Below, one piece after another: positions 1-9,185 of a DNA stretch of 26,524 nt. The first letter of the stretch is position 1; each line of letters opens with the position of its first letter. The stretch lies in NCBI GenBank assembly GCA_937892215.1, contig CALAVE010000022.1, forward strand, positions 1 to 26,524. Reading direction: 5' to 3'. The notes under the pieces are model-generated. The model made no database searches and had not been told where the DNA came from. It worked only from the letters and a program-made list of their open reading frames with translations. The position numbers and the translations under genes were made by a program. Source of the stretch: an uncultured Porphyromonadaceae bacterium (GTDB lineage: Bacteria > Bacteroidota > Bacteroidia > Bacteroidales > Muribaculaceae).

Positions 1-55
1 AAGATTACTTGAAAGAACTAATCGGCAATCTCAAATTTTGATGCGGTTGCCGTGA
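1..55. repeat. left copy of a perfect 55-bp terminal inverted repeat
   Basis: Bases 1-55 are the exact reverse complement of 26470-26524, and the match stops at base 56 (G here, C in the other copy). The copy contains its own imperfect palindrome: CGGCAA at 23-28 pairs with TTGCCG at 47-52, with TCAAA/TTTGA inside. There is no transposase next to it. The length equals a widely used assembler k-mer, so the repeat may be a graph-end overlap rather than a mobile-element end. Confidence 0.95.
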
Positions 56-89
56 GCCGCATCGGAATGTTAACCGGTGCGGCTCGCGG
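50..89 (-). terminator. hairpin 3' of the DUF5722 gene pair, possible terminator
   Basis: Bases 50-65 pair with 74-89 to make a 16-bp stem with two G-T wobbles and an 8-base loop (AATGTTAA). It lies just past the stop of the minus-strand gene ending at 112. No clear U tract follows on the minus strand, so termination is plausible but not shown. Its base overlaps the terminal inverted repeat and competes with the palindrome at 23-52. Confidence 0.45.
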
Positions 90-111
90 ATTATGTGGGG
101 GTGATGGTTTT

Positions 112-2391
112 TTAGTGAAGGACTTGTGACCAGTCGGAGAGTCCGCACACAGAGAGATATTGCTGGAAGACCTCGTCTTCGGAATCGGAGGCTGCGGCTT
201 TCCATACATTCCATGATTCCTTCTTGGCATATCCGTTGGTTGCGTCTCGCCTGAGACCCAGCATGAGCGTGCCGTCGTTACCGTCCACCCATGCGTAGTA
301 AGCGATACCGTCGATACCGTCGATAGCATTCACCTTTTTCCATACCCAGGCCACACCGGCAGCCTGCAGATGCTGGTCGGCGGCACTGTTGGAGCGACTA
401 TTGACACCTTGCTCGAGCAGGTAGATGGGGCGTTTCTGTCCGTGGTAGTAGTTCTCGGGGTTGTTAGCCCAGTCGGCAAGCACTTCCAGGTTGTAGAAAG
501 TGATATAAGGAGTGCTTTGTGTGAAGTTGACGTACGACGGGTCGTAGTTCCAGAAGTCGGGGGCGCTGGTTACGGGGTAGGGATGATGGCAAATACCCCA
601 GAAGATTTCACCCTCGGCGGCTTCGTATCGCTTGATGTTGCTAATCATAGACACAGCGGCGTATTCGTTCTCACCGTCTTTGGCTAGGGTCCAGTTGTGA
701 GTGAAGCAAGGTGAGACGGAAGCGTTCTGGTCGTACTGGCGGACGACGTTGTAGATGAAGTGCAGAGACTTCATATAGGCGTCGGTGAAATACATTTCCG
801 GCTGGCTCTGGCCCATGTTAGCCCACGAACTTGGAGCGTTCACCTCGTTGTAGGCGACCCAGTGGTGAATTCGTTGGCCGTCCTGGGTGTATCGGTCGGC
901 GAAGAATTCGAGGAAAGCGGCGTAGGCGTTAAACGCTTCGGGTGTGGTGAGATTGGGGAACAGTTGGTTTCCGCCGTCACGTTCCGGGTGATAGATGATG
1001 GGTGTGATGTCGGGGTCGAATGTCTGGCTGGTGGAGCCGGTGGGCCAGATTTCGATGTAAGTGAAGACCAAATCACCCCTCTGGTTCATGGTCTTCAGTT
1101 TTATGTCGTTATCGGCCACCGCCGCGCCACTTATGTAGTAAGTCTTTCCACCGTATTTATGCTCAATAGCCGGCTGAGGAGAAACACCGGTGAATGTAGT
1201 GGCAATGGGCTTAGTCATAAGCCATTGGTTGATGTGGCAGCTCACGGTACTGATTCCACAATTGAACTCATCGTAGTCGTTGGTTACACCATCCACTTTG
1301 TGTATTCCCATACCCAGCACACCTTTCTTGTTTCTTGGAGCCAGCAATGGCGAAGGAGAGCGTTTAGCGGCGACCTCGTCGGCATAGCGGGCGTGAGAAG
1401 CGAGCGTCTGCTTGTCGTCTTCAAGACTGATTATGGCCCACTTGGAGAAGAGGCGGTCGTAGTTGAAGCCGTCGCGCTCCACGTACCGAGAGAGGCGAAT
1501 GCTGAACTGACTGCTGCGTATGGCGGTGATGTGAGGGAACGTCTCAAACTCGGTCACGTCCTCGTATGGCGTGATTTCGGCAAGAGCGAATCGGCCGGAG
1601 CCGACGGCATTGCCCGTGACAATCACCTCGTCGGTTGTGACTTTGACGTTCTGCACGTCAGAGGAGAACGACGTGTCCAGATAGTTGTTGACACGGTCGA
1701 TGAAAGCCAGTTTGTCGGCTTCGAATCGGTCTTTTTCCTCTTGAATAGCCTGCTCCTCGGCGGTGAGAGAGCGGAACTGCATGTTGCGAATCTTGAAGTT
1801 CTTGCCTGAGGATATGCCGAGGTCCATCCATATTGACCAGTAGTACATGGTTCCCGGGGTGCTGACCCCCCAGTTGTTGCAGAAGGCGCGGTGCTCGGTC
1901 ACGTTGATTTCCACCTTGGTCCAATCGCTGACCACCTTGTCGTAGCCGAAGAACCTGATAGACTGCGATTCCATGTCGGAGTTAGTGAAATAGGCCGAAT
2001 AGGAGGAATAGTTGTAGCGCACTTTACCGAAGAAGAACTGCAGGGCGCCATCGATGCCGGTAGTGGTCTTGTACTCAAATGAGAGGATGCACTGGTTCTG
2101 CGGAATGGCCAGGTTGCGGCTGGCGGTGGTGAAATAGACACGCGGGTCGGTTCCTGTGGTGGTGCAGTTCCACACAGTGTAACCATCTTCGGTGGTCTTT
2201 GTGACGGTGGCTTGCTGCTGAGTCATGCTGGTGATAACCGACAGCGGTGTGGACGAGACCCCCTCGGCACGAGCGATGCTATTGATATCCTCTTCTTCCG
2301 GTGGAAGGAGTTTGTTGTCATTACATGCGGCCATAGCGAGAGTTATAGCGAAGATGAGGCTTGTGCTAAGGAGCAATTTGAATGATTTCAT
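112..2391 (-). CDS. DUF5722-type lipoprotein, probable clan GH-A-like glycoside hydrolase (distal paralog)
   Basis: A 759-residue protein with a lipoprotein signal (AMAAC, Cys23) followed by an acidic stretch (PPEEED), which suggests surface display on the outer membrane. Residues about 45-210 look like a beta-sandwich, carbohydrate-binding-like region. The rest looks like a (beta/alpha)8 domain. Its YNEVN motif (Glu516) resembles the acid/base of clan GH-A, and LLEQG (Glu660) resembles the nucleophile. I infer the catalytic role from these motifs alone; the substrate is unknown. It is the second gene of a tandem pair: the upstream paralog ends 31 bp away, and the two share the last 15 residues (YLSVCGLSDWSQVLH) and most core motifs. 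They are probably co-transcribed. No copy of the locus operator was seen upstream of the pair. Confidence 0.85.
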   Translation of the reverse strand: MKSFKLLLSTSLIFAITLAMAACNDNKLLPPEEEDINSIARAEGVSSTPLSVITSMTQQQATVTKTTEDGYTVWNCTTTGTDPRVYFTTASRNLAIPQNQCILSFEYKTTTGIDGALQFFFGKVRYNYSSYSAYFTNSDMESQSIRFFGYDKVVSDWTKVEINVTEHRAFCNNWGVSTPGTMYYWSIWMDLGISSGKNFKIRNMQFRSLTAEEQAIQEEKDRFEADKLAFIDRVNNYLDTSFSSDVQNVKVTTDEVIVTGNAVGSGRFALAEITPYEDVTEFETFPHITAIRSSQFSIRLSRYVERDGFNYDRLFSKWAIISLEDDKQTLASHARYADEVAAKRSPSPLLAPRNKKGVLGMGIHKVDGVTNDYDEFNCGISTVSCHINQWLMTKPIATTFTGVSPQPAIEHKYGGKTYYISGAAVADNDIKLKTMNQRGDLVFTYIEIWPTGSTSQTFDPDITPIIYHPERDGGNQLFPNLTTPEAFNAYAAFLEFFADRYTQDGQRIHHWVAYNEVNAPSSWANMGQSQPEMYFTDAYMKSLHFIYNVVRQYDQNASVSPCFTHNWTLAKDGENEYAAVSMISNIKRYEAAEGEIFWGICHHPYPVTSAPDFWNYDPSYVNFTQSTPYITFYNLEVLADWANNPENYYHGQKRPIYLLEQGVNSRSNSAADQHLQAAGVAWVWKKVNAIDGIDGIAYYAWVDGNDGTLMLGLRRDATNGYAKKESWNVWKAAASDSEDEVFQQYLSVCGLSDWSQVLH

Positions 2392-2422
2392 GAGTTGTGC
2401 TAATAATCAGAATTTTGGTTAA

Positions 2423-4669
2423 TTAATGCAATACCTGGCTCCAGTCGGAGAGTCCGCAGACAGAGAGATATGGAGCAAAGACTTCATCCTCGGTGTCGGT
2501 TCCGGCAGCCTGCCATACGAACCACGACGGCTTGCGCTCGCTGTTGTAGGGCGAATCACTGTATTTGCGCAGCCCGAGGCGTAGCGCACCGTCGCCGGTG
2601 TGGTCTTGCCACGCATAATATGTGATACCGTCGATAGCGCTCAGAGCGTTCACCTTTTTCCAGAGCCAGCACACGCCGGCAGCCTGATTGGTGAGAGATT
2701 CATCAGAGTAGTCGGGAGTGTTGAGCCCCTGTTCACAAAGGTAGATTACTCGCTTTTTGGTGCCCTGATACATATTTTCGGTGCGGTAGGCCCAGTCTTG
2801 GAGAACCTCCAGGTTATAGAACGTGACCTGAGGCGTAGATTGGGTGAAATTCACGTGATTGACGTCGGCATCGGCGATGGAGGAATCCCAGAATCGAGCC
2901 ACGTTCAGGTTGTAGGGATAGGGGTGATGTCCCAGTCCCCACCAGAAGTCGCCCTCTGCCGCGCAGTAGCGCTTGATGTCGCTCAAGATGGAAGCCGCGG
3001 CATAGGAGGCGTCGTTGTTCTGTGCTACGGCCCAGTTGTGTTCGAAGCAAGTCATGGTAGCGGCGTTCTGGTCGTACTGCCGCGTGATGTTGTAGATGAG
3101 ACGCATGGACTTCATGTAAGTGTCGGAGAAGTAGAGTTGCGGCTGGTTAGAGCCCATGTTGCACCAGATTTCCTGAGCGTTCACCTCGTTGTGAGCCACC
3201 CAGTGGTGGACCCTCATGGCATCGCTTCGAGAGTATCGCTCGGCGAGGTAGGTCATGATAGCCGCGTAGGCATTGATGGCATCGGGCGAGGTGGTGTTAG
3301 GCATTAGTTGGTAGCCTCCGTTGCACTCAGGATGAATCAGCAACGGTTTGATGTTGGAGTCGTAAGTGCTTGTGGTCCAGATGGCGATATACATAATCAC
3401 CTGCATGCCCTGAGCGCAATAGTTGGAGATAAGCCCGTCGAACTCACGGATTTTCATACCGCTGATGTAGTATTTACGGCCTCCGTAGGTGTATTCTTCG
3501 GCGGGGTAGTTAGGATTTCCCTCGCCGGCTGTGGTGGCAAGCGGCTTGGTCATAAGCCACTCGTCGAGGTGGAAGCCATTGCAGGCGATGCCGCAGTTAA
3601 GCGCAGTGAGGTCTCTCACACCGTCGGGCGTGGTGTGTGTGGGGTATCCCAGCAAGCCCTTCTTGCTCTTCGGTGTCATGGGCTGGGGTGAGCGGATTGC
3701 GGCCACCTTGTCGGCGTAACGGGCATGTGAGGCGAGCGTCTGCATGTCGTCGTTAAGGCTTACGATGGCCCACTTGGAGAGCAGGCGGTCGTAATCGTAA
3801 CCGTCGCGATTAATGATACGCGGGAGCCTGATGGAGAACTGAGAGCCGCGGATGGCGGTGAGGTGTGGGAACGTCTCCATTTCCGTGATGTTCTCATAAG
3901 GAGTGATTTCGGCCAGAGCGAACCTGCCCTGCCCCGAAGTGATGCCACGGATGACCACCTCTTCTTTCGTGACCTCAACCTGCTGCACAGATGATGAGAA
4001 GTTGGTGTTGAGGTAGTTGTCGATGCGGTTGGCGAAAGCCTGTTTGTCGGCTATGAAATTGTTGGATTCGGCAGCCTGCGCCTCTTCATCGGCGGTTTTT
4101 TCGCGGATGCGTAGGTTTCTGATTTTCACCACGTTGCCGATGGGGCCGGTGACGTTGAAACGGATGTACCAGCGGCTACTGGAGATGATGCTGAAGGTGG
4201 AGTTGGCCCAGCCGTAATCGGCGCGATACTTAGAGATGTCGATATCGACCTGCTTCCATGTGCTGGAACTCTTGAGTACTTGCATGCTTGAGGCTGTGGA
4301 TTCCGCTTCGGGCGGGCAGAAGTACATCTTGAAGTAGTCGATGCTGGACTCGGCCTGATATTCAAAGGAAATCATGTTGTAGGACGAAGCATACGTCTTG
4401 GTTCTGCCGAGTTTAGTGGTGCGGAAATAGGGGTCGGACCCGGAGGTGGTGATTGTGTAGCTTCCATCGCTGTTGGATGAGACGGTGCAATCGTGCCAAT
4501 CGCCTGAAGAAGTGCTTAGCGAGAGGTTTTCGTAAGCACCTGCTTTGGCTGGAGCCATTGCCGGGTCGTCTGGTTCCTGAATGGAGTCGGCGCAAGAGGC
4601 GAAAACTAAGGCTAGCAATGCAAAAACCAAAGTCCGGCTGGCAGAATTGTGAATTTTGAAATTTCCCAT
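2423..4669 (-). CDS. DUF5722-type lipoprotein, probable clan GH-A-like glycoside hydrolase (proximal paralog)
   Basis: A 748-residue protein with a lipoprotein signal (VFASC, Cys26) and acidic residues after the cysteine. An N-terminal beta-sandwich-like region (about 45-195) precedes the barrel-like domain. HNEVN (Glu495) and YLCEQG (Glu646) sit where a clan GH-A acid/base and nucleophile would be, 151 residues apart; the paralog's pair is 144 apart. Shared blocks with the paralog include RFALAEITPYE, LASHARYAD, WLMTKP, HPYP and TQSTP. This points to tandem duplication followed by divergence, most marked in the N-terminal region. It is the first gene of a minus-strand pair downstream of lacI, from which it is separated by 155 bp of AT-rich DNA. 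The substrate cannot be read from the sequence. Confidence 0.87.
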   Translation of the reverse strand: MGNFKIHNSASRTLVFALLALVFASCADSIQEPDDPAMAPAKAGAYENLSLSTSSGDWHDCTVSSNSDGSYTITTSGSDPYFRTTKLGRTKTYASSYNMISFEYQAESSIDYFKMYFCPPEAESTASSMQVLKSSSTWKQVDIDISKYRADYGWANSTFSIISSSRWYIRFNVTGPIGNVVKIRNLRIREKTADEEAQAAESNNFIADKQAFANRIDNYLNTNFSSSVQQVEVTKEEVVIRGITSGQGRFALAEITPYENITEMETFPHLTAIRGSQFSIRLPRIINRDGYDYDRLLSKWAIVSLNDDMQTLASHARYADKVAAIRSPQPMTPKSKKGLLGYPTHTTPDGVRDLTALNCGIACNGFHLDEWLMTKPLATTAGEGNPNYPAEEYTYGGRKYYISGMKIREFDGLISNYCAQGMQVIMYIAIWTTSTYDSNIKPLLIHPECNGGYQLMPNTTSPDAINAYAAIMTYLAERYSRSDAMRVHHWVAHNEVNAQEIWCNMGSNQPQLYFSDTYMKSMRLIYNITRQYDQNAATMTCFEHNWAVAQNNDASYAAASILSDIKRYCAAEGDFWWGLGHHPYPYNLNVARFWDSSIADADVNHVNFTQSTPQVTFYNLEVLQDWAYRTENMYQGTKKRVIYLCEQGLNTPDYSDESLTNQAAGVCWLWKKVNALSAIDGITYYAWQDHTGDGALRLGLRKYSDSPYNSERKPSWFVWQAAGTDTEDEVFAPYLSVCGLSDWSQVLH

Positions 4670-4708
4670 TAATTATGTGAGTTTAGGTTATGACTTAATA
4701 AGTGTCCT

Positions 4709-4745
4709 ATAAAATCGAAATCAACGCAAGTTAATTTATAGACCC
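4709..4745. repeat. 37-bp intergenic element resembling 17669-17705
   Basis: Aligned without gaps, this stretch matches 17669-17705 at 29 of 37 positions, with the core AGTTAATTT identical. It lies between the DUF5722 pair and lacI. The other copy lies between the hairpin at 17610-17649 and the LRR gene. Both are AT-rich, so chance similarity is possible. No role is known. Confidence 0.3.
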
Positions 4746-4824
4746 ACCTTAAAATTTTTTTGCAATTTTACGAATTTTTGTCGTTAAATTCAAATTTTTA
4801 GCGCAAAATGTGGCAAGGATGCGG

Positions 4825-5865
4825 TTAGTTACTGTCGGGCATAGGGCGAGTGGTGCCGCGCACCACAAGTCGGGTCTTGACAATGCGTTTAACAACCTGC
4901 GAAGATGGCGTTTTACCCTCGGCAAAGTTGATGAGAATGTCGGCAGCCTCTTTTCCCACTTCCACGCCACGCTGCTCCACGGTGGTGAGCATAGGCTCGC
5001 AAGCGGTGGCGGCCAAGATGTTAGTGAATCCGCAGATGGAGATGTCTTCGGGGACCCTGAATCCGGCTTTCTTTGTGGCGTTGAGGATTCCGATAGCAGT
5101 CTCGTCGTTGACTGCGAAAAATGCGTTGGGCTTGTCGTGTCGGCGGAGTACTTCGGGTGTGATGGCTTCGGCGTCGTCGCGGTTGTCGCACTGAATAATG
5201 AGAGAGTCGTCCACGGAGAGGCCGTTCTGATAGATAGCGTCTTTGTAGCCGTTGAGCCTATTCTTGGAGATTTCAATGTTCATGGTGGTGCCATAGAAAG
5301 CGACGCGCTTGCACCCCGACTTGATGAGGTGTGAGACGGCGTTGAAAGCCCCCATGTAGTCGTCCACTACGACACGGCTGGTGTTGATACCGGCGCAGAT
5401 TCGGTCGTAGAATACGAGTGGCACACCGGCGTCGATGAGTCGCTGGAAGTGGTCGTATTGCGTGGTGTCCTTGGCTTGAGAGACGATAATGCCGCATACT
5501 TTGTTCTGGTAGAACGATTCACAGATTTGCACTTCGGTCTGGTATCGTTCATCGCTCTGGGCGACGAGGATGCGATAACCCCTTGCCGACGATTCCTGCT
5601 CGATGCCGTTGAGAATGGACGCGAAGTAGTAGTGCGCGAACTGTGGCACTATAACGCCGATGACCTTAGAGGGGATTATGTGGCTTTGGCGGAGCTGAGC
5701 GGCGATAGCGTTAGGATAGAAATTGTGCTCGCGCGCGAATTGCTGAATCTGCTCGCGCCTTTCCTTGCTGATGTGTGGACTGCCAGCGAGAGCGCGCGAG
5801 ACGGTTGCGACAGAAACGCCAAATTCGCGTGCGATATCTTTCATAGTGAATGAAACTTTGTCCAT
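4825..5865 (-). CDS. LacI-family transcriptional regulator of the glucan locus
   Basis: A 346-residue LacI/GalR-type DNA-binding protein. The helix-turn-helix is at residues 8-27 (MKDIAREFGVSVATVSRAL). The hinge helix (PNAIAAQLRQ, 51-60) carries Leu58, which in this family inserts at the central CpG of the operator. A periplasmic-binding-protein-like sensor domain follows from about residue 65. The frame is open further upstream, but ATG at 5865 fits the usual family start, and an earlier start would place the operator inside the coding region. It diverges from susC. A perfect CpG-centred palindrome sits in the gap, and close copies lie before other transcription units. I infer that it senses a maltooligosaccharide or related sugar and controls these promoters. 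By position it probably activates the targets and represses itself. Confidence 0.95.
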   Translation of the reverse strand: MDKVSFTMKDIAREFGVSVATVSRALAGSPHISKERREQIQQFAREHNFYPNAIAAQLRQSHIIPSKVIGVIVPQFAHYYFASILNGIEQESSARGYRILVAQSDERYQTEVQICESFYQNKVCGIIVSQAKDTTQYDHFQRLIDAGVPLVFYDRICAGINTSRVVVDDYMGAFNAVSHLIKSGCKRVAFYGTTMNIEISKNRLNGYKDAIYQNGLSVDDSLIIQCDNRDDAEAITPEVLRRHDKPNAFFAVNDETAIGILNATKKAGFRVPEDISICGFTNILAATACEPMLTTVEQRGVEVGKEAADILINFAEGKTPSSQVVKRIVKTRLVVRGTTRPMPDSN

Positions 5866-5908
5866 AATGTTAGTTTTTATAAGTTTATGCAAAAAATAAG
5901 GTACGGTG

Positions 5909-5939
5909 CAAAGATAATGAAAAAACTTGAAGGTGCAAA
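5909..5939 (-). promoter_or_regulatory. lacI promoter overlapped by the operator
   Basis: Read on the minus strand, TATCTTTG (5909-5916) fits the Bacteroidetes -7 consensus TAnnTTTG. TTTG (5936-5939) fits the -33 box with a 19-bp spacer. The -33 box is inside the operator palindrome 5933-5948, so a bound regulator should block this promoter. The predicted start is near 5905, giving a leader of about 40 nt. Confidence 0.65.
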
Positions 5940-5948
5940 CGTTTGCAC
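5933..5948. promoter_or_regulatory. LacI-type operator, copy 1 (perfect palindrome)
   Basis: GTGCAAACGTTTGCAC is a perfect 16-bp palindrome centred on CpG, the classical form of a LacI/GalR operator. It lies in the lacI-susC divergent gap. Its centre is 61 bp upstream of the susC -7 box and it covers the -33 box of lacI. Three near-copies occur at 13591, 17493 and 19203. Confidence 0.85.
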
Positions 5949-5977
5949 GTTTTTTGTGAAAAAAATACAAATAAATA

Positions 5978-6009
5978 GTTGCATGGAGCGCGGTTTGGAG
6001 TTAATTTTG
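5978..6009 (+). promoter_or_regulatory. susC operon promoter
   Basis: TAATTTTG (6002-6009) matches the TAnnTTTG -7 box. The -33 position has only GTTG (5978-5981), a weak match, as expected for a promoter needing an activator. The predicted start is near 6013, giving an AT-rich leader of about 90 nt before the ATG at 6104. Confidence 0.65.
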
Positions 6010-6103
6010 CACATGTAAAAAAGTGTACCATTCAAGGCTATACCTAAAATATAATGAACTAATACATAAATAACTAAGTATTTTTAAACATTAATTAAAC
6101 GAA

Positions 6104-9100
6104 ATGATGAAGCATGTAAACATCAGAGTTCCGTTTAGAATGCTTGCCCTCTTAGCGGGTCTGCTATTCTCAATAGGAGCTTATGCACAGATTACTGTGC
6201 AGGGAATTGTTAAGGATGCTACAGGCGAGCCGGTAATAGGCGCATCAGTTCGAGTAGTGGGAAGTCAAATCGGGACAGCAACCGATTTTGATGGAAATTT
6301 CACGCTCGGCAATGTGCCCGCTGACGCCAAGCTCCTCATTAGTTCGGTGGGTTATACGGAACAGACCGTTTCGGCAGCCCCGAATCTCGTTGTTACCCTT
6401 CAGGAAGACCAGCAGTTGCTGGACGAGGTGGTTGTAATTGGTTATGGTCGTGCAAAGAAGAGCGACCTTACCGGTTCGGTGACCGCTTTGACGCCTGATA
6501 GTCAGAACCACGGTTTGAACACTAACGCACAAGACATGTTGTCGGGAAAGATAGCAGGTGTGAGCGTTACGTCTTACAGTGGAAAGCCCGGAGGCAACAC
6601 CGAGATAAAGATTCGTGGAGGATCGTCACTGAACGCAAGCAACAATCCACTTATAGTGATAGATGGACTGTTGATGGACGCCTATGGCGACATGCAGGGT
6701 GGAATGAACCCACTGGCAATGGTTAACCCTAACGACATTGAGTCGTTCACCGTGCTGAAGGACGCAAGTGCGACGGCGATCTACGGTAGCCGCGCATCGA
6801 ACGGTGTGGTTATCATCACCACCAAGAAGGGAAAAGCCGGTGCGGATGCACGCGTGAGCTACAACGGAAACGTGAGCATATCGGTAAAGAATGGTCTTCT
6901 GAAGCCTTACAATGCCACACAGTTCATTGATTTGGTGACAAATCTGTACGGTGAGGACAGCGACGCGTATCGTTCACTGGGCTGGTACGACAACGACGGA
7001 GTACAGCACTTCGCAAACACCGACTGGCAGAAAGAAATCTATCGCACCGCCGTGAGCCACGACCACAACCTGAGCGTGACGGGCGGTAAGATAGGCAACC
7101 TGAATCTGCCATATCGCGTATCACTGGGCTACACCAGCCAGCAGGGTATCTTGAAGACGAGCGACTTTAAGCGTTACACCATCGGTGTGAACCTGTCGCC
7201 GAGCCTTCTGCAGGATCACCTGAAACTGAATATCAATGCAAAGGGTATGATTGCCCGCCTGCACGATGCTGACGGCGGTGCTGTGGGTAACGCCCTGTTT
7301 TACGACCCGACCAAACCGGTTCGCGCCGACAACGACATCTACAACAACTACTTTGGCGGATACGTACAGTGGTACCAGAACGCTAACATAGACGGTGCTC
7401 CCAACTGGTTGTATCAGAGCCGTGCTCAGACACCGGGCAACCCCGTTGCGATGCTTGAGCAGAACGACAACCTGGGTAAGAACGGAACGTTCACCGGTAG
7501 CATTGAGGCCGATTACCGCATCCACGGATTTGAGGACCTGACACTGCACGTAACAGGAGCAACCAACCTGTACAGCGGGCGTAAGGACAACACAATCACA
7601 CCTTACTCATTCAGCAACAACTACTTTGGCTGGCAGGGCTGGAACAAGACCAATAACTACACGCTGCAGTTCTCGGCCTACGCACAGTATATGAAGGACT
7701 TCACCGAGAAGCATCACTTTGATATCATGGCCGGTCACGAGTACTCCAAGTACCATCAGGAGAGCGACTGGTACGGCTACGGCTTGTATGCAGACGACAA
7801 CCTGTATCATGCAGGTGAGAAGATTAATCAGCCCGGTGAAGACGTGATTACGCTTTACAAGACAGAGAACTACTTGGTATCGTTCTTTGGCCGACTGAAT
7901 TACTCGTTTGACAACCGCTTCCTCTTGACAGCCACAATACGTGCCGACGGTTCGTCGCGTTTCGCAAAGGGTCACAAGTGGGGTTACTTCCCCTCTGCAG
8001 CCCTGGCATGGCGTCTGAAGGGTGAGAGTTTCCTTCGTGACGTGCAGGCAGTGAACGATGCTAAGATACGTTTGGGCTGGGGTATCACAGGTCAGCAGGA
8101 AGGTATAGGCGACTATACATATCTGCCGACATACACCCGCAACCGCGACCACGCATACTATGACCTGGTGGGTGACGGAAGCCGTTCACGTCCAGACGCA
8201 TACAATGCAGACAAGACTTGGGAGAAGACGATGACGTACAACGCAGGTTTTGACTTGGCGTTCCTGAACGACCGCGTCGTTATTAACTTTGACTGGTACT
8301 ATCGCAAGACCACCGACCTCTTGAACGAGGTGACCGTGGCTGCCGGAAGTAACTTCAAGAACCGTATCATGGCTAACGTGGGTGAGTTGCACAACACCGG
8401 TGTTGAGGGCGCGTTGACAGTACGTCCTATCAAGACCCGCGACTGGGCATGGGAAATCAACTACAACATTACTTATAATAAGAACAAGATTGACGACCTG
8501 GTGGGCGACCTGATTGAGCGTGGTGGTGTATCGGGCGGAACCGGAACAACCGTACAGGCATATCAGACGGGCAAGAACGCGAGCGCATTCTATGTGTTCC
8601 AGCAGGTATATGACAAGGACGGCCGTGCTATCCCCAACACCTACGTGGACCGCAACGGTGACGGCGTGGTGAACAGTGATGACCGCTACTTCTACTACAA
8701 GGCATCACCCGACGTGAGCATGGGTCTGAACAGCAAGGTGGTGTGGCGTCACTGGGATCTCGGTTTCAGCGCACGTGTGGCTCTGGGTAACTATGTTTAC
8801 AACAACAACCTGAGCAACAAGCTGAATTCGGGTAAGAGCGGTGTTTACTCAACCCTGGGTTACATATCTAACATGCTGCCTGAGACAGTGGCTCTGGGCT
8901 TCACTAACCCCGGCGTTTACGCATGGCAGAGCGATATGTTTGTGGAGAACGCATCGTTCTTCAAACTGGACAACATCACTTTGGGATATTCGTTCGACAA
9001 TCTGTTCAATAGTCGCCTGGGCGGCCGTATCTACGCAACTGCACAGAACATCTACACATGGACTAAGTACAGCGGCATAGATCCTGAGCACACAGACGGT

Positions 9101-9163
9101 ATTGACAACAATATTTATCCTCGTCCATTCACTGCGATAGTGGGACTCAGCTTGAATTTCTAA
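6104..9163 (+). CDS. susC: SusC/RagA-family TonB-dependent outer-membrane transporter
   Basis: A 1019-residue SusC-like importer for oligosaccharides too large for porins, working with the SusD lid and TonB energy. It has a signal peptide ending near AYA|Q. A carboxypeptidase-regulatory-like domain follows at about 29-105 (VIGASV, DFDGNF), typical of SusC and absent from most other TonB receptors. Next come the VVVIGYG segment near 108, the plug (about 120-235, with PLIVIDG, DIESFTVLKDASATAIYG and GVVIITTKKGK) and a beta-barrel ending in an aromatic terminus (LSLNF). There are two in-frame ATGs at 6104 and 6107 and either could be used. It is first in a susC-D-E-F operon under the operator at 5933. 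Maltooligosaccharide as substrate is inferred from the SusE/SusF and GH13 neighbours. Confidence 0.97.
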   Translation: MMKHVNIRVPFRMLALLAGLLFSIGAYAQITVQGIVKDATGEPVIGASVRVVGSQIGTATDFDGNFTLGNVPADAKLLISSVGYTEQTVSAAPNLVVTLQEDQQLLDEVVVIGYGRAKKSDLTGSVTALTPDSQNHGLNTNAQDMLSGKIAGVSVTSYSGKPGGNTEIKIRGGSSLNASNNPLIVIDGLLMDAYGDMQGGMNPLAMVNPNDIESFTVLKDASATAIYGSRASNGVVIITTKKGKAGADARVSYNGNVSISVKNGLLKPYNATQFIDLVTNLYGEDSDAYRSLGWYDNDGVQHFANTDWQKEIYRTAVSHDHNLSVTGGKIGNLNLPYRVSLGYTSQQGILKTSDFKRYTIGVNLSPSLLQDHLKLNINAKGMIARLHDADGGAVGNALFYDPTKPVRADNDIYNNYFGGYVQWYQNANIDGAPNWLYQSRAQTPGNPVAMLEQNDNLGKNGTFTGSIEADYRIHGFEDLTLHVTGATNLYSGRKDNTITPYSFSNNYFGWQGWNKTNNYTLQFSAYAQYMKDFTEKHHFDIMAGHEYSKYHQESDWYGYGLYADDNLYHAGEKINQPGEDVITLYKTENYLVSFFGRLNYSFDNRFLLTATIRADGSSRFAKGHKWGYFPSAALAWRLKGESFLRDVQAVNDAKIRLGWGITGQQEGIGDYTYLPTYTRNRDHAYYDLVGDGSRSRPDAYNADKTWEKTMTYNAGFDLAFLNDRVVINFDWYYRKTTDLLNEVTVAAGSNFKNRIMANVGELHNTGVEGALTVRPIKTRDWAWEINYNITYNKNKIDDLVGDLIERGGVSGGTGTTVQAYQTGKNASAFYVFQQVYDKDGRAIPNTYVDRNGDGVVNSDDRYFYYKASPDVSMGLNSKVVWRHWDLGFSARVALGNYVYNNNLSNKLNSGKSGVYSTLGYISNMLPETVALGFTNPGVYAWQSDMFVENASFFKLDNITLGYSFDNLFNSRLGGRIYATAQNIYTWTKYSGIDPEHTDGIDNNIYPRPFTAIVGLSLNF

Positions 9164-9185
9164 TAACTTAAAGGATAAAGGAACT

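Noticed and set aside
5866..5970. Longer lacI start giving 35 extra residues
   Set aside because: The extension (MYFFHKKRANV...) is unlike any LacI N-terminus and would place the operator and promoter inside the gene. The start at 5865 puts the helix-turn-helix at the usual position.
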